A DNA stretch of 64,000 nucleotides from Heligmosomoides polygyrus polygyrus (GCA_947396885.1 OX377206.1:22439114-22503113); one strand, 5' to 3'. Counted from the first letter of the stretch, positions 22,616 through 34,177 are shown. Numbers and translations are program-made. Notes: generated by a model from the sequence alone, not told the origin.

Positions 22616-23013
22616 GTAAGTTTCCTCGTTCATCAGTATGTAGCTGCAGGCGATTATAGTTGCTGCATCGTGACAAGTGTGTATGTTAAAGCGTCGCCAT
22701 GATAGAATTACACTGGGGGAGCATCGCCAGTTTGGTTTCTCATTTCAGGTGTCGCAATTAGTGCGCTTAAGAGAAGGAAGATTCTCGTTGAGCCTCGGCA
22801 TGAGCTGATTTCGTTTGTTAGGCGTGTGAGTTCTCCATAGTTGTATCGAAACTGTGAGTGCATCAGCTACATTTAACTACAATGTGAGAGTGACTCAGCA
22901 ACTACAACTACAATCCGTTCTGTCCACAATCCCAAACTGTTACCACCCTAAATTTTTGAAGAAGAGTCACCCACGATGTCTTACTCATAGCCCCCAAAAC
23001 GACAAGTTTTAAG

Positions 23014-23205
23014 GAGCACGTCCAGGCCGAGCAGGACGTCGAAATGTCGCTGATTTCGCCACCTTCGATGTGCAACCCCCTCGGTAACAAGGAGGACACA
23101 TCTCCTGAGTCGCCCGAGTCGGCACAGCTCCAGATCGAGCCCGTGGACGGCCATCCTCAGGATGTGGGCGCTGCTGTGCAGACCGGTCCCGAGGACAAGG
23201 AGTAG
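23014..23205 (+). CDS. Terminal exon, cytoplasmic tail, left copy
   Basis: A TTTTAAG acceptor starts a phase-0 exon of 63 codons plus TAG. The tail is rich in P, S, E and Q (SPPSMCNPLGNKEDTSPESP, then IEPVDGHPQDVGAAVQTG) and very like the right copy. The strong preference for C/G at third positions contrasts with the AT-rich flanks and marks this frame as the coding one. A poly(A) signal follows at 23306. Confidence 0.7.
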   Translation, partial: EHVQAEQDVEMSLISPPSMCNPLGNKEDTSPESPESAQLQIEPVDGHPQDVGAAVQTGPEDKE

Positions 23206-23305
23206 AGTTGTTCTCGCCATCAAGCAAGGCATTTATACACACACCACAGTTGTGCTCAATAGCATTTGACCTGCGTTTGTGTCTATTTTGTGTTATCTTT
23301 TGTTC

Positions 23306-23311
23306 AATAAA
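23306..23311 (+). promoter_or_regulatory. Poly(A) signal AATAAA
   Basis: AATAAA lies about 100 nt after the TAG of the left gene copy. The right copy has AATAAT at the matching place. Confidence 0.6.
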
Positions 23312-23609
23312 TTTTGTGTAACGTGACGTAATGGAACATGCTGCCAATGAGATAGAAAATTTGCTTGAAATTTTCTCTGTGACATAGACATAAGGGAAAG
23401 GCATTCAGTCGCCGCAATCCCTAAACTCGCCATCCTATTTGCTGGAAGCAAACACAGACTTCTATCCGATCTGCAAGTTATGTTTGCAACACAAATCACA
23501 CGATTGTGACGGATTAGAGAAGAAGAGCGCTCATTACTCGAGAGAGTCGACGAGAAATAATAATCAGTGAACAACCTCAGGTTTTAACAATACAGTCACA
23601 CGTGCGACC

Positions 23610-23785
23610 AGTAGACCCTTGGAGGTCCAGCACACTTCTGCGGCGTTGCCGCTGCCCTATCCTTAACCATAGGGCAGGGACGCAGAGCTCATCGCCAGGA
23701 GATTCTCTCTGCGCTCTGCCTTCAGATGAGTCATGCGGTCCGCCCTCTCCGCAGAAGTATGCGAAGGCCTTTAGAGGGCAAGATG
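23610..23785. mobile_element. MITE with CACTTCTGCGGC ends
   Basis: CACACTTCTGCGGCGTTGCC at 23629 is opposed by CCGCAGAAGTATGCG at 23750, with CCCTATCCTTAACCATAGGG nearby as an internal hairpin. It is absent at the matching point of the right arm (about 36000-36080). Confidence 0.6.
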
Positions 23786-23925
23786 CTTGCAAGTGTAAAG
23801 GATATGCGCCCCCGATTACCGAACAGTGCCCTTCTGACGAGTGGGTAGAAATCGGCATCCTTTATTGAGTACCTCGAGAATAGGATCTGAAAGCCTAGGC
23901 CTTTCAAATCCCACTTCTTCCTTAA

Positions 23926-24062
23926 CCCTAGTTCACACTTGCGCCGCCACGCGGCGCGGCACTACGTCGTCATAGATATCGATTTTTCGCGCTGCCGGGT
24001 CGATATCTATCTCCACCATCGTGCCGCGCCGCGCAGCGGCACAAGTATAAACTAGGGCTTAC
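23926..24062. mobile_element. Palindromic MITE, CCCTAGTTCACACTTG family
   Basis: The ends are TTAACCCTAGTTCACACTTG and CAAGTATAAACTAGGGCTTA, with CGCGGCGCGGCAC and GTGCCGCGCCGCG inner arms. It is left arm only: the right arm runs straight through at 35875-35885. Confidence 0.75.
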
Positions 24063-24285
24063 GCGCCGCACTGGATGGGAACCACAGCATCACCAACCAT
24101 TCATCTGGACTACAATTAACCTCTGCCAATTAGGGAAGAGATACGATGTTCTACCGTATCTTTATGCTCGATGGTACAATGCGCCTCACAGTTCTCTCTT
24201 CTGATCGTTTGTCCTCTTTTAGGAGAGCCATAGACCCACGCAGTTATGTTACGGATCCTAGCCATCCAATGTCACGGCGTCTATT

Positions 24286-25014
24286 GGACTGTATGTAGGC
24301 CCCCAGAATCCAGCAGCACGTCCAAGTAACTACTAAAGTGAAGTGACATTAAGAAAACAAAGAAAGAAAGGAGTAATTAATGTCCGTTTCGTTCCTACCT
24401 TTAAACGGATACTAGTGAAAGTATAAGGTCATTAAGTTAGAGATTCGGGGAATAAAGCTTAAATTTATTTCGCCCTAGTAGAGAAACAAAACGATTAAAT
24501 TATGCCTTGCTAGATATGTGAGTTCTATGGTTTTTATTGATGTAATAGTAAAAGTTTGTATGAAAACAAATCTGTGAACAAGCACAATCCGAAAAAGCGG
24601 ACTGCTCAAGAGGATAGTATGTAATTATGATAAGGGTGAAAGCCATTTTGGTTTGCTCAGATGTCATCCTTCACAACTCAGCCATATTGTTCGTCTAAAT
24701 CAGCTGTTCTGAAAGCAGCGATTGCGCTCTAGTGTCGCAACGTGCTGTTTTATCTCCGCTTCTCCTTAAAAGTTGTACTGCCGAACTTCCCGAATTGCCG
24801 AAGTGCAACTCTGGCGTCAATATACAGCTCCTTGCCGTTATAGCGCGTTTGAAGGGATCGGAGAAAATCCGTGACATAATGGGACCGCGCCGTAACTAGA
24901 GCTGACCCTTTCTACACTCTTGTGCACAGCTTTACCTAAAATCACAAACAAAGACAAAATAGCGATGAAATATGTAGACATAAATGCATTGTGAAGGTAT
25001 AGAATAACTGTTGA
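24286..25014. other. Spacer between the arms, no gene
   Basis: AT-rich sequence without an open frame, motif or counterpart elsewhere in the window. Confidence 0.5.
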
Positions 25015-25097
25015 TTAACCCTTTCACGACATGCACGATTTTCAGGTGACTGCCGCCTGGGACAGCGCAGATTTTTCCCGCTCGCTGATTATTTCTA

Positions 25098-26380
25098 TTA
25101 GGTTGTAACGAATTAAATGGCACTGGCTCGCGCCATTTTTTGGCGCGTCTTTCCGCGTTTGATCAAGAACAAACCGTAACATGTGGCATATCATTTAGAA
25201 GCGCAAACTTTGCTCTACCGGCGAGTACCAAGCTTTCTATGTAAAAGTGGGAAAACTTTAGAGTTTTATTGACTTTTTGCAGATGGACAAAAGGGTAATC
25301 CGAGGCATTTACCTGTATGAATTCAAGCTGGGCACTACAGCTAAGGAGGCGGTCGAGAAGATCAACGATTCGGTCAAGGATGTTCCACAATTCGGACGGC
25401 GTATCGTTGGTATCAGAAGTTCCGGAATGGAGATGAGAGCTTGGAAGAACATGAAGGTCGTGGGAGGCATAGTGATGTTGATGAGGACAAGCTGAGAGAT
25501 GTGGTAGATGAGGTTCCACACAAAGGTACCAGGGAGATAGCGAAGGTTCTTGGCGTCAGTCACAACACAGCTGCCCGGCATCTGAAGGAAATTGGAAAGA
25601 CCAAAAAGCTGGAAAGATGGGTGCCTCACGAGCTGTCTGAGGAGCAAAGAAAGATCTCGTCCGCACTGCTTCTACGGAACGAAACGGACCCATTGCTTGA
25701 TCGCATCGTAACCTGTGACGAGAAATGGATAATGTACGACAACAGGCGACGATCGGCACAGTGGGTGGACAGCGATGAGAGCCGCAAGGTTTTTGCGAAG
25801 CCGGGATTGCACCAAAAGAAAGTAATGGTGACAGTATGGTGGTGTTCGCTGGGAATTATTCACCACAGCTTCCTCCCCCCCCCTCCGGTGAATCCATCAC
25901 GGCAGAGAAGTACTGCGTTGAGATTGAAGAAATGATGAAAAAGTTGAAGGATATCCGGCCGGCCTTGGTAAACCGAAGGCGAGTTCTCCTTCTGCACGAC
26001 AATGCTCGCCCCATGCAGCACGAATGACGTTGCAGAAATTGAATGAGCTGAGCATTGAAACTCTACCACATCATCCGTTTTCTCCCGACCTCTCCCCAAC
26101 AGACTACCATTTCTTCAAGCATCTTGGCGACTTCTTGGTAGGGAAAATATTCAAATACCAACAGGATGCCGAAAGTGCCTTCGAAGATTTCGTCAATTCC
26201 AGAACTTCTGATTTTTATGCTACTGGGATAAAAAAGCTTGTGTCACGTTGGCAAAGATGTGATGTGTAGAATCAGAAGGTTTTTATTTCGATTAATAAAC
26301 TTGCCTACAAGCCGAGATATCCGAGATACAACTGTTTAAATTTTCAGTGGTTCAGTGCCATTTATTTCGTTACAACCTAA
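25098..26380 (+). mobile_element. mariner element, full length, 1283 bp
   Basis: The terminal inverted repeats TTAGGTTGTAACGAATTAAA and TTTATTTCGTTACAACCTAA are flanked by TA at 25096-25097 and 26381-26382. Length and the encoded transposase fit mariner. It is nested in the piggyBac-like MITE. Confidence 0.92.
25277..26269 (+). pseudogene. mariner transposase pseudogene
   Basis: The frame starts at MQMDKRVIRGIYLYEFKLGT and continues through a helix-turn-helix region (TREIAKVLGVSHNTAARHLK). The catalytic domain shows the three acidic sites: TCDEKWIMYDN, LLHDNARP and SPDLSPTDYHFF. The frame is broken near 25430-25500, again at the C run around 25876-25885, and by a stop near 26025 just after the second Asp motif. 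The intact family is about 340-350 residues. The product is not functional as it stands. Confidence 0.88.
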
Positions 26381-26616
26381 TATTTCTTATTTTATTTGTA
26401 TTATTCGTTAGATATGAAAAAAGTGTAATGAAGTTTCCCATAGACCATCTTGACCATAGCTGTCAGTAGACTCATTGGTTAAATTTGTACTATTAAATGT
26501 ATGATAATTTTCTATGAACTATTTTTATGATGGTGTCAGACGACATCGTCGGACATTGTCACAAGCGGTAAAAATGTGTCCTACGGCATCGTCGGACAAT
26601 GTAGTGAAAGGGTTAA

Positions 26617-26906
26617 TACTGATAGCAGGACGATTCACAAAAGAGGGATATTTGGGGTGCCAATCAGGACAACTGATTTTGAAATTTCGGCTGATTACGA
26701 TGGGTGCGGGGAACAAAGTTGTCGGGGTCATTCCATGATTCCCTCACCCGAGGTAGCTCATCCGCAACTATTGTAGCTTACCATGCTCCACCGTATTACT
26801 AGGAGCGGTTATCATATTCATGATCAACGCCTAAAGTAACGCTTTTGGGCGAGGTTTGTGCAGAAAACTTTCCGACCTTTTTTCAACACTTGAGGTAATA
26901 ATATAA
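26617..26906. other. Fragment of repeat module X, no gene
   Basis: Contains GGATATTTGGGGTGCCAATC and ATTTCGGCTGATTACGATGG, matching the 31700-31830 and 39240-39310 copies. No coding feature. Confidence 0.45.
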
Positions 26907-29900
26907 TATCCCCTTCATGTGCCACCTCACCGCGGTGAAGGGGTGAACATCACTTTGTGATGGCTAACGGCACAAATGGTCACGCAGTACGCGACGCTTT
27001 GTCGTATATGGGCGGCTCTCCTGTATCCCTGGCCAGGAACATGTGAGTAACCAGACCACCGCTACGGCTCAAACAACTAAACCCGCGCCCCAGTCCTCCG
27101 CGCGCCGGAGGTGGACTTCTACGACGTCGGTTGCATCCACCTCCGGCGAGGGGCCATCTAATCTCGGAGTTAAACCATCAGGACGTCATTGGAATCGGAC
27201 TACCGGAAACTCCCTCCCACCACGACACGGAAACTGCCTATTCGTCTGCACTTATAACTGTTGTTCGATCGCATCTGAGCAGGATCTTCGGACACTGCTT
27301 TACAGAAGCCGCAACATCAAGTACGACGTTATCGCCCTGCAGGAAACGAAAGGCAGAACGGAAACCATAAGAAGGACCGACCACAACGAGCTTCTCATTA
27401 TCGAAGCAAAGGTGAACAGAAAGAATATTGGCGGAGTTGGATTTCTCGTCAATTCGACAGTGCACCGCCTAGAGACTCTTACAAGATCATCAGTCCGCGA
27501 GTAGCTGTTCTTCGTCTGGAAACCAAAGATCAAGGAACCATCTCCATCATAAATGAATATGCTCCAACATCTGCGGCCACAGATGAAGAAAAGGAGGAAT
27601 TCTACAAGCTGTTCGAAAGGACTGTCAAGGACAGGAAGAGCTACTACAAAGTTGTCGTTGGCGACTTTAACGCCATCGTCGGTACGAATGATCACGACGA
27701 ATGGAGGCTAGGACCACATGGAACCTCCTCAAGGAACGAAAACGGAGAGCGCCTGATAGACTTCCAGCCCGCGTGCCGTTTCTACCATGGAAATTCTATG
27801 TTTAAGAAGCCTTTCAAACCGACGATGGACCTGGGAAAGCCCAAATGGAGAAACACGTTCGGAGATCGACCATGTTCTTACAAACAGACGCTGGAGTCTG
27901 TTCGACGTCTCCGTGCTGCCTTCATTTGACACCGACTCGGATCACCGTCTTGTCCGTGCGAAGCTGACTCTCAAAAAGAGGATGTTCAAGCATGGCACTC
28001 ATAAACCGGCACCGGTGAGGATCCCCACATTCACGTCTGAGGAGTTGGAATATGCGATAAAGTCGTATGATTGGAATCTTCTTGAAGATCTATCGGAAGA
28101 CCACGGCCTTCTCTCCAAAGGACTCTTGCAATGTGCTAGCAGCTCTTGCGAAGCCACATCACCGTCTGCTTCAAGACTCAACGCACATGCGATTAAACTC
28201 TTGGATCAAAGAAGAGCTGTTAAACTGGATCCTAATGCTTCCCATCTGGAAAAAGTCACCATCTCGAAGGCCTGTCGAATTGCAGTGAAGGAGTCCATTC
28301 AAGCCTACAGAAGATTGAAGCTGTTAGAAGCGGCTGGGAAAGGTTCAAGCATAAAGCGCTGCAAACGAGATCTCTGCGATCAGAAGGCAATAATGTCAGC
28401 CCTTGTGGATAAGGATGGAACAACGCAAACGTCTCGAAGAGCGATGGAGGCCATCGTTTAAGAATTCTACACAGATCTGTTCCGTTCTTCCATCACTGTC
28501 CCGAAATGCTTGATGCCACCTGCTGAGGAAGTACCTCCAATTCTGGAATCAGAAGTTGCTCATGCCATCAGAAGGATAAAGCCGGGCACTGCTCCCGGAC
28601 CGGACGGCATTTCTGGTGATCTCCTTCGTGCGGGTGGCAGTGCCCTCTGCTCACTTCTTGCCAAGCACTTCAACCACTACTTTCGACTTGGTAGGATTCC
28701 GGACTCATGGAAGGACTCGAAAACAGTTTTAATCTTCAAAAAAGGTCAGCAGGAGGATATCAACAACTATCGACCCATCAGTTGTCTCTCGGTTGTGTAC
28801 AAGATCTTCACCAAGATACTGCTTAACCGCATGGAGCGTTGCTTGGATGAATATCAGCCAGTGGAGCAAGCAGGGTTTCGCAAGCATTTCTCCTGCATGG
28901 ACCATATTCAGACTGTCTCACAGCTCATCGAGAGGAACCGCGAATACCACCTCCCACTTGTCCTTGTCTTTGTGGATTACCGGAAAGCGTTCGACTCTGT
29001 GGAAATCAACGCCATTCTGAACGCCCTTGTGCACGCTGGTATACCATCGCCCTACATCCGACTTCTCGACGAATGCTTCTCGAACACATCGACCACCATC
29101 CAGCTGTTCGATCGAAAGCTTAAAATTCCTATCGGGAAAGGAGTACGGCAAGGAGACACGATTTCTCCAAGCTATTCACAGCGGCACTCCAGGATGCCAT
29201 GAAAGACTTGAACTGAGACGATAAAGGCTACCTTGTCGACGGTAAACGGATCAGCAACCTTCGTTTCGCCGACGATATTGTTCTCATATCTACCAGCACG
29301 GCAGAAGTCGAGGAAATGCTGAACGAGCTCAATGTGGCAGGTATGAAGATTGGATTGGACATGAATATGTCCAAAACACAATTTATGGTCAACCAGTGGT
29401 GTGACACGGGACTCGTAAGGTTAAATGGAGTCGCTCTGCAGCAGGTCGACTCCTACCTCTATCTGGGAAGAGAGCTGAACATGGATAACGACCTCGCTCC
29501 TGAAATCGCCGGCAGGAGACGTGCAGCATGGGCAGCCTTCGGTTCGATTCGCGAAGTCACCGATCAGGTCAAGGATCCCGGCCTCAGGGCCTCGATATTC
29601 AACGCCTCTGTACTGCCTGCGATGTGTTGCGCGACGGAAACCTGGCCCGACAACAAGACAATCGCCAGGGCGATGCAAACTACGCATCGTGCACTGGAGA
29701 GATGCCTTCTAAGGACAAGCCTTCGTCAGCAATGGCAAGAAGGCCTACGAAGCTCGGAGCTACGGGAAAAATCGCAATTAGCAGACCAGCTGCAGTACAT
29801 GAAGAAGTCCAAATATCGCTGGGCCGGACACCTGTTTCGACGAAAGGACGATAGTTGGAGTCTCCGTGTCACAGAATGGCTCCCGAGAGACCATAAGAGA

Positions 29901-30075
29901 CCACTGGGACGACCGCCAACGCGATGGGCAGACTCATTCTCAAGATCTTTCAGAGAGCGGAGTCTGCCTCACTGGATGCAAGCAGCCAGAGATCGAGCGG
30001 TCTGGAAGAGTTGTGGTCCCCGCTGAGAAGACCTCCAGCCGACAAAGGACCATCAAAGTATCAAAGTAAAGTAAG
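26907..30075 (+). mobile_element. RTE-clade LINE, nearly full length, 3.17 kb
   Basis: It spans an endonuclease, a reverse transcriptase and a 3' simple repeat (ATCAAAGTATCAAAGTAAAGT). A candidate 8-bp duplication TAATATAA lies at 26899-26906 and 30076-30083; this is AT-rich, so only suggestive. The length matches full-length RTE elements. Confidence 0.8.
27043..30026 (+). pseudogene. RTE endonuclease/reverse transcriptase, decayed
   Basis: An APE-type endonuclease region comes first (FVCTYNCCSI, DVIALQETKGR, later SDHRLVRAKL). The reverse transcriptase follows: PGPDGISGDLLRAGG, NNYRPISCLSVVYKIFTKIL, VFVDYRKAFDSVEINAIL (motif A), GVRQGDTISP and LRFADDIVLIST (motif C). The C-terminal domain has YLYLGRELNMDNDLAP, KYRWAGHLFRR and GRPPTRWADSF. 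Lesions seen are a frame break near 27480, an in-frame TAA at about 28459, and a frame break with a stop around 29165-29217. The order and wording resemble C. elegans RTE-1. Single-ORF elements of this clade encode about 1000 residues. Confidence 0.85.
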
Positions 30076-30240
30076 TAATATAAGCGCAGTAGTTCCGTCT
30101 ATGATTTTCCCACAATAGTCGTTCAATCGGAAGAGCCTACATCCATGTCAGGGCGAATGTCATACTCTATAATAACGCACTAAGCGCTGAGTCATACTAT
30201 CGATCGGCGCCGCCGTTGCAGAAATTAGCAATAACATGGC

Positions 30241-30266
30241 GGTGGGGGGAGGGGGGGGGGGGGAAT
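30241..30266 (+). repeat. G-rich tract
   Basis: Interrupted run of G, including an unbroken stretch of about 12. Part of a window-wide set of G/C homopolymers. Confidence 0.9.
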
Positions 30267-30336
30267 GGGGGAAAATTATGGCACAAATTTAGCGAAAAAT
30301 ACCTAGACGCCTGGGAGCTCTCCCCGCCTGAGAGCT

Positions 30337-30560
30337 TTAGCCCTGGGGAAAGCCCCGAGGTCGCTGAACATGAGTCTGAAGTTCGTTATTGATGTATCGT
30401 TCGCCATGAATCGATATTGATCAAACTATCGATTTTTCGCGGATGTCGTTCAAGCGGCCGGAAACTTCAACCCTGGGGTTATCGAGGTCGCTGAACACGA
30501 ATTTAAAGTTCGTTTTTGAAGTTTCGATCGCCACCAATCGATACTGATCGAATTACAGGG
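30337..30560 (+). repeat. Two diverged tandem units of about 125 bp
   Basis: Both contain CCCTGGGG, GAGGTCGCTGAACA, AAGTTCGTT, TCGCCA, AATCGATA and TGATCRAA in the same order, starting at about 30350 and 30472. No coding role seen. Confidence 0.65.
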
Positions 30561-31110
30561 CACGAACATAGCGGAGAATGCCCGGACGCCTTCTACCTGA
30601 AAGGGAATTTTCAGAAGACGCGCGGAATGACGTGCCATTCTGCACGTCTTTCGTCTTCTTCGCATGACGTGCCTGGAGACTCACAAGGGAGGCCCATGAA
30701 CTTCCCCAAAGATTCTCAACGTGGCCTATATGGTCTTGTAGAGCTTTGGACGAGGATCACAGAGCTGTTTCGTTCTTACTGTGGGCCACTGGGTGGTCCG
30801 AAAGTGGCGAAAAACGGTACGAATGGTCCTGCAGTGCTCTGAACTTAACTTAAAAGGTTTGGAGCTCAAATTAAAGTTTGATTGTAATAGTACGATAATC
30901 TCCTGCGCACCCCAGACGAAGCTTGCAGTGTGCATTCAAGTGCTTCCTTCGCAACGGCGACGGCAGCGACTGTATGGTCGAATGGAGAGCGAGGCAGACT
31001 TGAGGGAGGGGTCGATGGTTCCATTCATGGGGTTGGGATTCTGCGTCGCTAGTTGGACTGTCTTTTTTTTTGTTTGCAAATGAAGAGTATGTACATTTTG
31101 GCTTCCGTAG
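30561..31110. other. No recognisable gene
   Basis: Open frames over 30516-31083 lack splice sites or motifs. Composition is mixed. Confidence 0.4.
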
Positions 31111-31830
31111 GGTACCTTCATCGCTTCCTAAACCTGCTTTCAACCTGTTGTCTTCCATTAAACCACGCTTGTCTCGCTGAAGAATCTCTCGTCAGATGCT
31201 GTTCCCATATGACCTCTTTGGAATGCTCTCAATCAGTTTTGAAAGTGTTTCTCACTGTCACTTCAATTGCGAACACGATCGACATTTACTGACTTGATTC
31301 ATCATCAAGACGTGCTCATCGACCTTCGAATTTCTTTATGGATTTTTTTATTCCTCTATAGTTTTATTCTTCTCACAAATTTCATTATTTCAGCTAACTG
31401 TTACCAAGAACAGTCTATCCACCTCGTGTGACTGGTCGCGTTGCTGGGTAATTCTTCCTCACCACTCTCGTGTACACTTACGGGAGACGGGTCGGGCCAT
31501 CGCAGATAGAGGTAGTTGCAGTCACACTCCCTTAACTCTAGAGGTCGAAAAAAAACTTCGGCACAAATTCATCTATAGGGTTATTTGAGATGTAGATCAC
31601 CAATCTGGCAACCAATTTCGGTAAAGCAATGGCAGAAGATTACTGTGGTTATGTTTAAGTAAAGGACTGTGCCCAGAACAACCGGCACTGCTGCCTTTCA
31701 CGGCTCCAAAGGTCGAGGAGAGGTCGAAAGAAAAAATTTCGCTCAAACATCGCCCATGGAGGTTATTTGGGGTGCTGATCACGGATATGATGTCTATTTT
31801 TAAAATTTCGGCCGACTGTGGTAGATTACA
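31110..31830 (+). repeat. Fragments of dispersed repeat module X
   Basis: 31110-31300 carries CTTCCTAAACCTGCTTTCAAC and GCGAACACGATCGACA. 31540-31610 and 31700-31830 are two diverged copies of the AGAGGTCGAAA ... GGTTATTTGRGRTG.TGATCACG segment. Confidence 0.5.
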
Positions 31831-31892
31831 ATAGATACAGTACCGGACATGTTCCTCCGTTCATTCGCCGGAAATCCCAGGAAGGTCAACAT

Positions 31893-31921
31893 AGGCCGCT
31901 TCGGAACGGTTCGAAGCGGCC
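31893..31921. other. Perfect 11-bp stem hairpin
   Basis: AGGCCGCTTCG and CGAAGCGGCCT are separated by GAACGGT. It could be a structured RNA element or a small MITE core; nothing decides which. Confidence 0.5.
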
Positions 31922-32626
31922 TTTCTAAATAACTTTTTTAAAAATCAAGTACATGTAAAAAACATATATATGAGCTCAGCAGCTCAAGCTCTATCTTATG
32001 ACCTATAAATCTGTGTAGATGAGGGGTTCTAAATAAATCTTCTGTCATGAATATACATGTTCATCCCGAGTCGTGTCCACTCGCAACTGGCGATCAGAAA
32101 TCTTCAGTGTTCTGGACAGTAAAAAGTCTTGGTACTGAAAACTGTATTCAAAAGATGCCCTACAATGTACATTAAACTAGAAATATGTGCAGTTTTTGTA
32201 CAGTATCCCAGAAAGTGTTGTTACTGCCTTATAGCTCACTTTAAAAAGCAGAAAGAGGAAATTCATCTGATGACAGCTACAAAACGTTGACCTATATGAG
32301 ACTTTCTTGATTGAAGCTTCTTCTTTTTTTTTTGTATCTCAAGCTGCCTCAGAGCTTGAACTGCACTAGAAGATAATGAATTATTAACTATCCTTGCACC
32401 CTGTCTTCAATCTAGTGGAACCATCATATGCAAGCTGTAAGCGAATTCTTGGTTGATCGTTGAGTAATATGTACTTCCAATCGCAACTAAAATTTGGAGC
32501 GGCTGGCTTTGCAGATCCTGCTGAATTTACGCGCTTCCACAGATTCATCAAAAGGTAGCGATCTTTGGTTCGACATGCACCATGCAGTTCACACTTTCGT
32601 ACATTTGAATTTCGTGGTATTTGCAG

Positions 32627-32789
32627 CCGTCTCAGCCTGCGTAAGGCCGGCAGCAGAGTCTTGCGGGTGCTGCGGCGGGTGGTGCGGCGCTGCGAGGGTT
32701 ACTGTACGCAATACTGCGTGCTTTTGCCGGCAGTTGCGACCTCTGGAAATGTCAAAGATGTAGTAGACAAAACGCTTTTTCTTTTGTGA
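32627..32789 (+). CDS. Weak candidate terminal exon
   Basis: A TATTTGCAG acceptor is followed by 53 codons to TGA, arginine-rich at first (RVLRVLRRVVRRCEGYCTQY). The local GC content is higher than that of the flanks. No partner exon or poly(A) signal was found, so this may be a GC-rich repeat. Confidence 0.2.
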
Positions 32790-32824
32790 AGAAGCGTTTT
32801 CTAAGGCAAGTTAGGAGTTCTTGA

Positions 32825-33009
32825 GGTACTTATGAAGCAGAGGGCCGGTGGTGCCGTTGGGTTGCCGGTAAACATGTTAACGCGGCAAGCCCACGGCACC
32901 CGGGGAGCGGTGCTTCATAAGTATCGGTTTCGTGATGCCGTGGGGTTGCCGCGTTAACGTGTCTCCCGGCAACCACACGGCACCACGGGCCCTCTGCTTC
33001 ATAAGTACC
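32825..33009. mobile_element. 185-bp palindromic MITE with 8-bp duplication
   Basis: GGTACTTATGAAGCAGAGGG at the left end is the exact inverted counterpart of the right end. The duplication GTTCTTGA lies at 32817-32824 and 33010-33017. An inner partial copy (GGTGCTTCATAAGTATCGG near 32910) makes it look like a dimer. An 8-bp duplication suggests hAT-type mobilisation. Confidence 0.85.
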
Positions 33010-33017
33010 GTTCTTGA

Positions 33018-34030
33018 ATCTAAGCCCCGAAATCTAAAAGAACATTCCTTATAACTCAACAGTTCTGTGCCATTTTGCGCTTGCTCTCACTTTTGTCGAT
33101 CTACCTCCACTAAAAGTTCCTCGCTTGACAAGCAGTTCGAAGATAACGTGGTAGACCTTGTGGTGACAGCATTCCCTCTGATGCCTTGTTGAGTCCGGGA
33201 GGTCTGCCCGATGCAGTTATAGCTCATACTAAAAAGAACGGTCTGCTTTGTTGTTGCATTTCTGTGCAAAGGTTTTCCTTAAACCTCAGACGACTAACTT
33301 GTGACTGGAAGGCCACGGCGGTTTTCAGTGCAATTAAGGTTACCTAGTATCGTGCTAAGGTTTTTTGCGTTATGTTCGGGTGCAGGATTCCATACGCCTC
33401 CATTTGTCGACTCTACCGGTGGTGGTACTGTTGGTTGTCAAGCTCTTTTATGGACAGAAATTATGCAGCAACCTACTATATCCCTAGCATGTAGATTAGT
33501 TTAAAAAACGTTTAGAATAGACGAACCATAATGGACACCCATCTATCACGGGTCCTACTGCACCGGGAGCGATATGGACGAGTTCTCGGGGTGCTGCCGC
33601 GATACTCTGTAGAGGTCATAATGCATTTTCTCGCACCACTCGGAGACATGTTAGTCTTTCATCTGTTGTAGGCAAATCTGGCATAAAACGATCTAGAGGT
33701 GGTTGAAGGGGACGAACCATCCGAAAAATCGAACTCTACTTTGTTTGACCACATATCTGCAGCTCCGCTCCCCTAATCTCCAAAAAGTTGATAAAAGGGA
33801 CCTACGAACGCCGCACAGATCCTGAACGCTTGCGTGGGCTGTCTATTGTCCCGTACCCGTCATCATTATCTCTTGCCTCGACCCAGTTTCTCGTGCTTTC
33901 CCGCCATCATGATCATCACTCATTTGAATTTGAATTTGAATTCGAATCTCAGAAGAATCTCGAACCTCCTAGCGCGTTCCCGCCAAGGGGGCGCGAAAAC
34001 AGCACATATAAGCGGGCCCAGTTCTGTAAC
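33018..34030. other. No recognisable gene
   Basis: Includes a TTTGAATTTGAATTTGAA run at about 33921-33945. No supported frame. Confidence 0.4.
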
Positions 34031-34033
34031 GTT

Positions 34034-34177
34034 AAGTCCCCGACAGAGTTCTGCGGCAAAGCCGCTCGCCGCAATGGTTAGGGATAGGGCAGGGACACCG
34101 CCGGCGGCGAGCTCTGCCTCTCTGCCCTATGGTTAAGCACAGGGCCGCGGCGCTGCCGCAGAACTCTGTGGGGACTT
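34034..34177. mobile_element. Palindromic MITE, ACAGAGTTCTGCGGC family
   Basis: The left arm AGTCCCCGACAGAGTTCTGC opposes the right arm GCAGAACTCTGTGGGGACT. The GC-rich core contains GGATAGGGCAGGG and CCCTATGGTTA. TTA-like flanks are compatible with a PIF/Harbinger-type target. Confidence 0.75.

Larger units (their letters stand above)
8877..23205 (+). pseudogene. Left copy of a multi-exon membrane-protein gene, probably broken
   Basis: Exon blocks with conserved partners in the right arm: 8877-8928, 9240-9415, 9462-9548, 9738-9833, 10000-10043, 10362-10423, 15373-15435, 22052-22096, 22529-22615, 22749-22825 and 23014-23205 (stop). Phases join correctly throughout; the first and fifth blocks have weak donors and are tentative. 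The product would have a cysteine-containing extracellular part (CSGCRFAG, HHCPYNSHAW, QCLDRNGT, LCAASNCEQIF), one hydrophobic segment (FLALVTIALIGSVCSC), a basic stop-transfer KRRK and a proline/acid-rich tail. Exon 22052-22096 contains an in-frame TGA at 22054-22056 where the right copy has CGA. Unless that exon is skipped or spliced differently, the protein ends before the membrane segment. Two large transposon insertions lie in introns. The family is not recognised. Confidence 0.6.
8165..24285 (+). repeat. Left arm of a giant diverged inverted duplication
   Basis: Blocks of this arm recur in reverse complement and in the same relative order in 35668-46535. Pairs include 8515-9830 with 42825-41495, 10000-10423 with 41328-40956, 15300-16240 with 40620-39600, 16310-16750 with 39310-38960, 20510-21550 with 38850-38050, 21560-23590 with 38050-36090 and 23850-24285 with 35960-35668. 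The arm is longer than its partner because it gained a 4.5-kb element, a 3.7-kb composite insert and several MITEs. The outer edge fades near 8165-8240. The inner edge is abrupt after the shared CAATGTCACGG motif. Confidence 0.9.
25019..26612. mobile_element. piggyBac-like MITE split by a mariner
   Basis: TTAA at 25015-25018 and 26613-26616 flanks the inverted ends CCCTTTCAC and GTGAAAGGG. TTAA targets with CCC-starting ends are diagnostic of piggyBac-type elements. Without the nested mariner and its TA duplication the element is about 309 bp, so it is non-autonomous. The right part repeats GACATCGTCGGACATTGT and GGCATCGTCGGACAATGT. Confidence 0.8.

Noticed and set aside
31893..31921. Histone-type 3' stem-loop
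   Set aside because: Stem and loop sequence do not match the histone consensus, and no histone frame is nearby.
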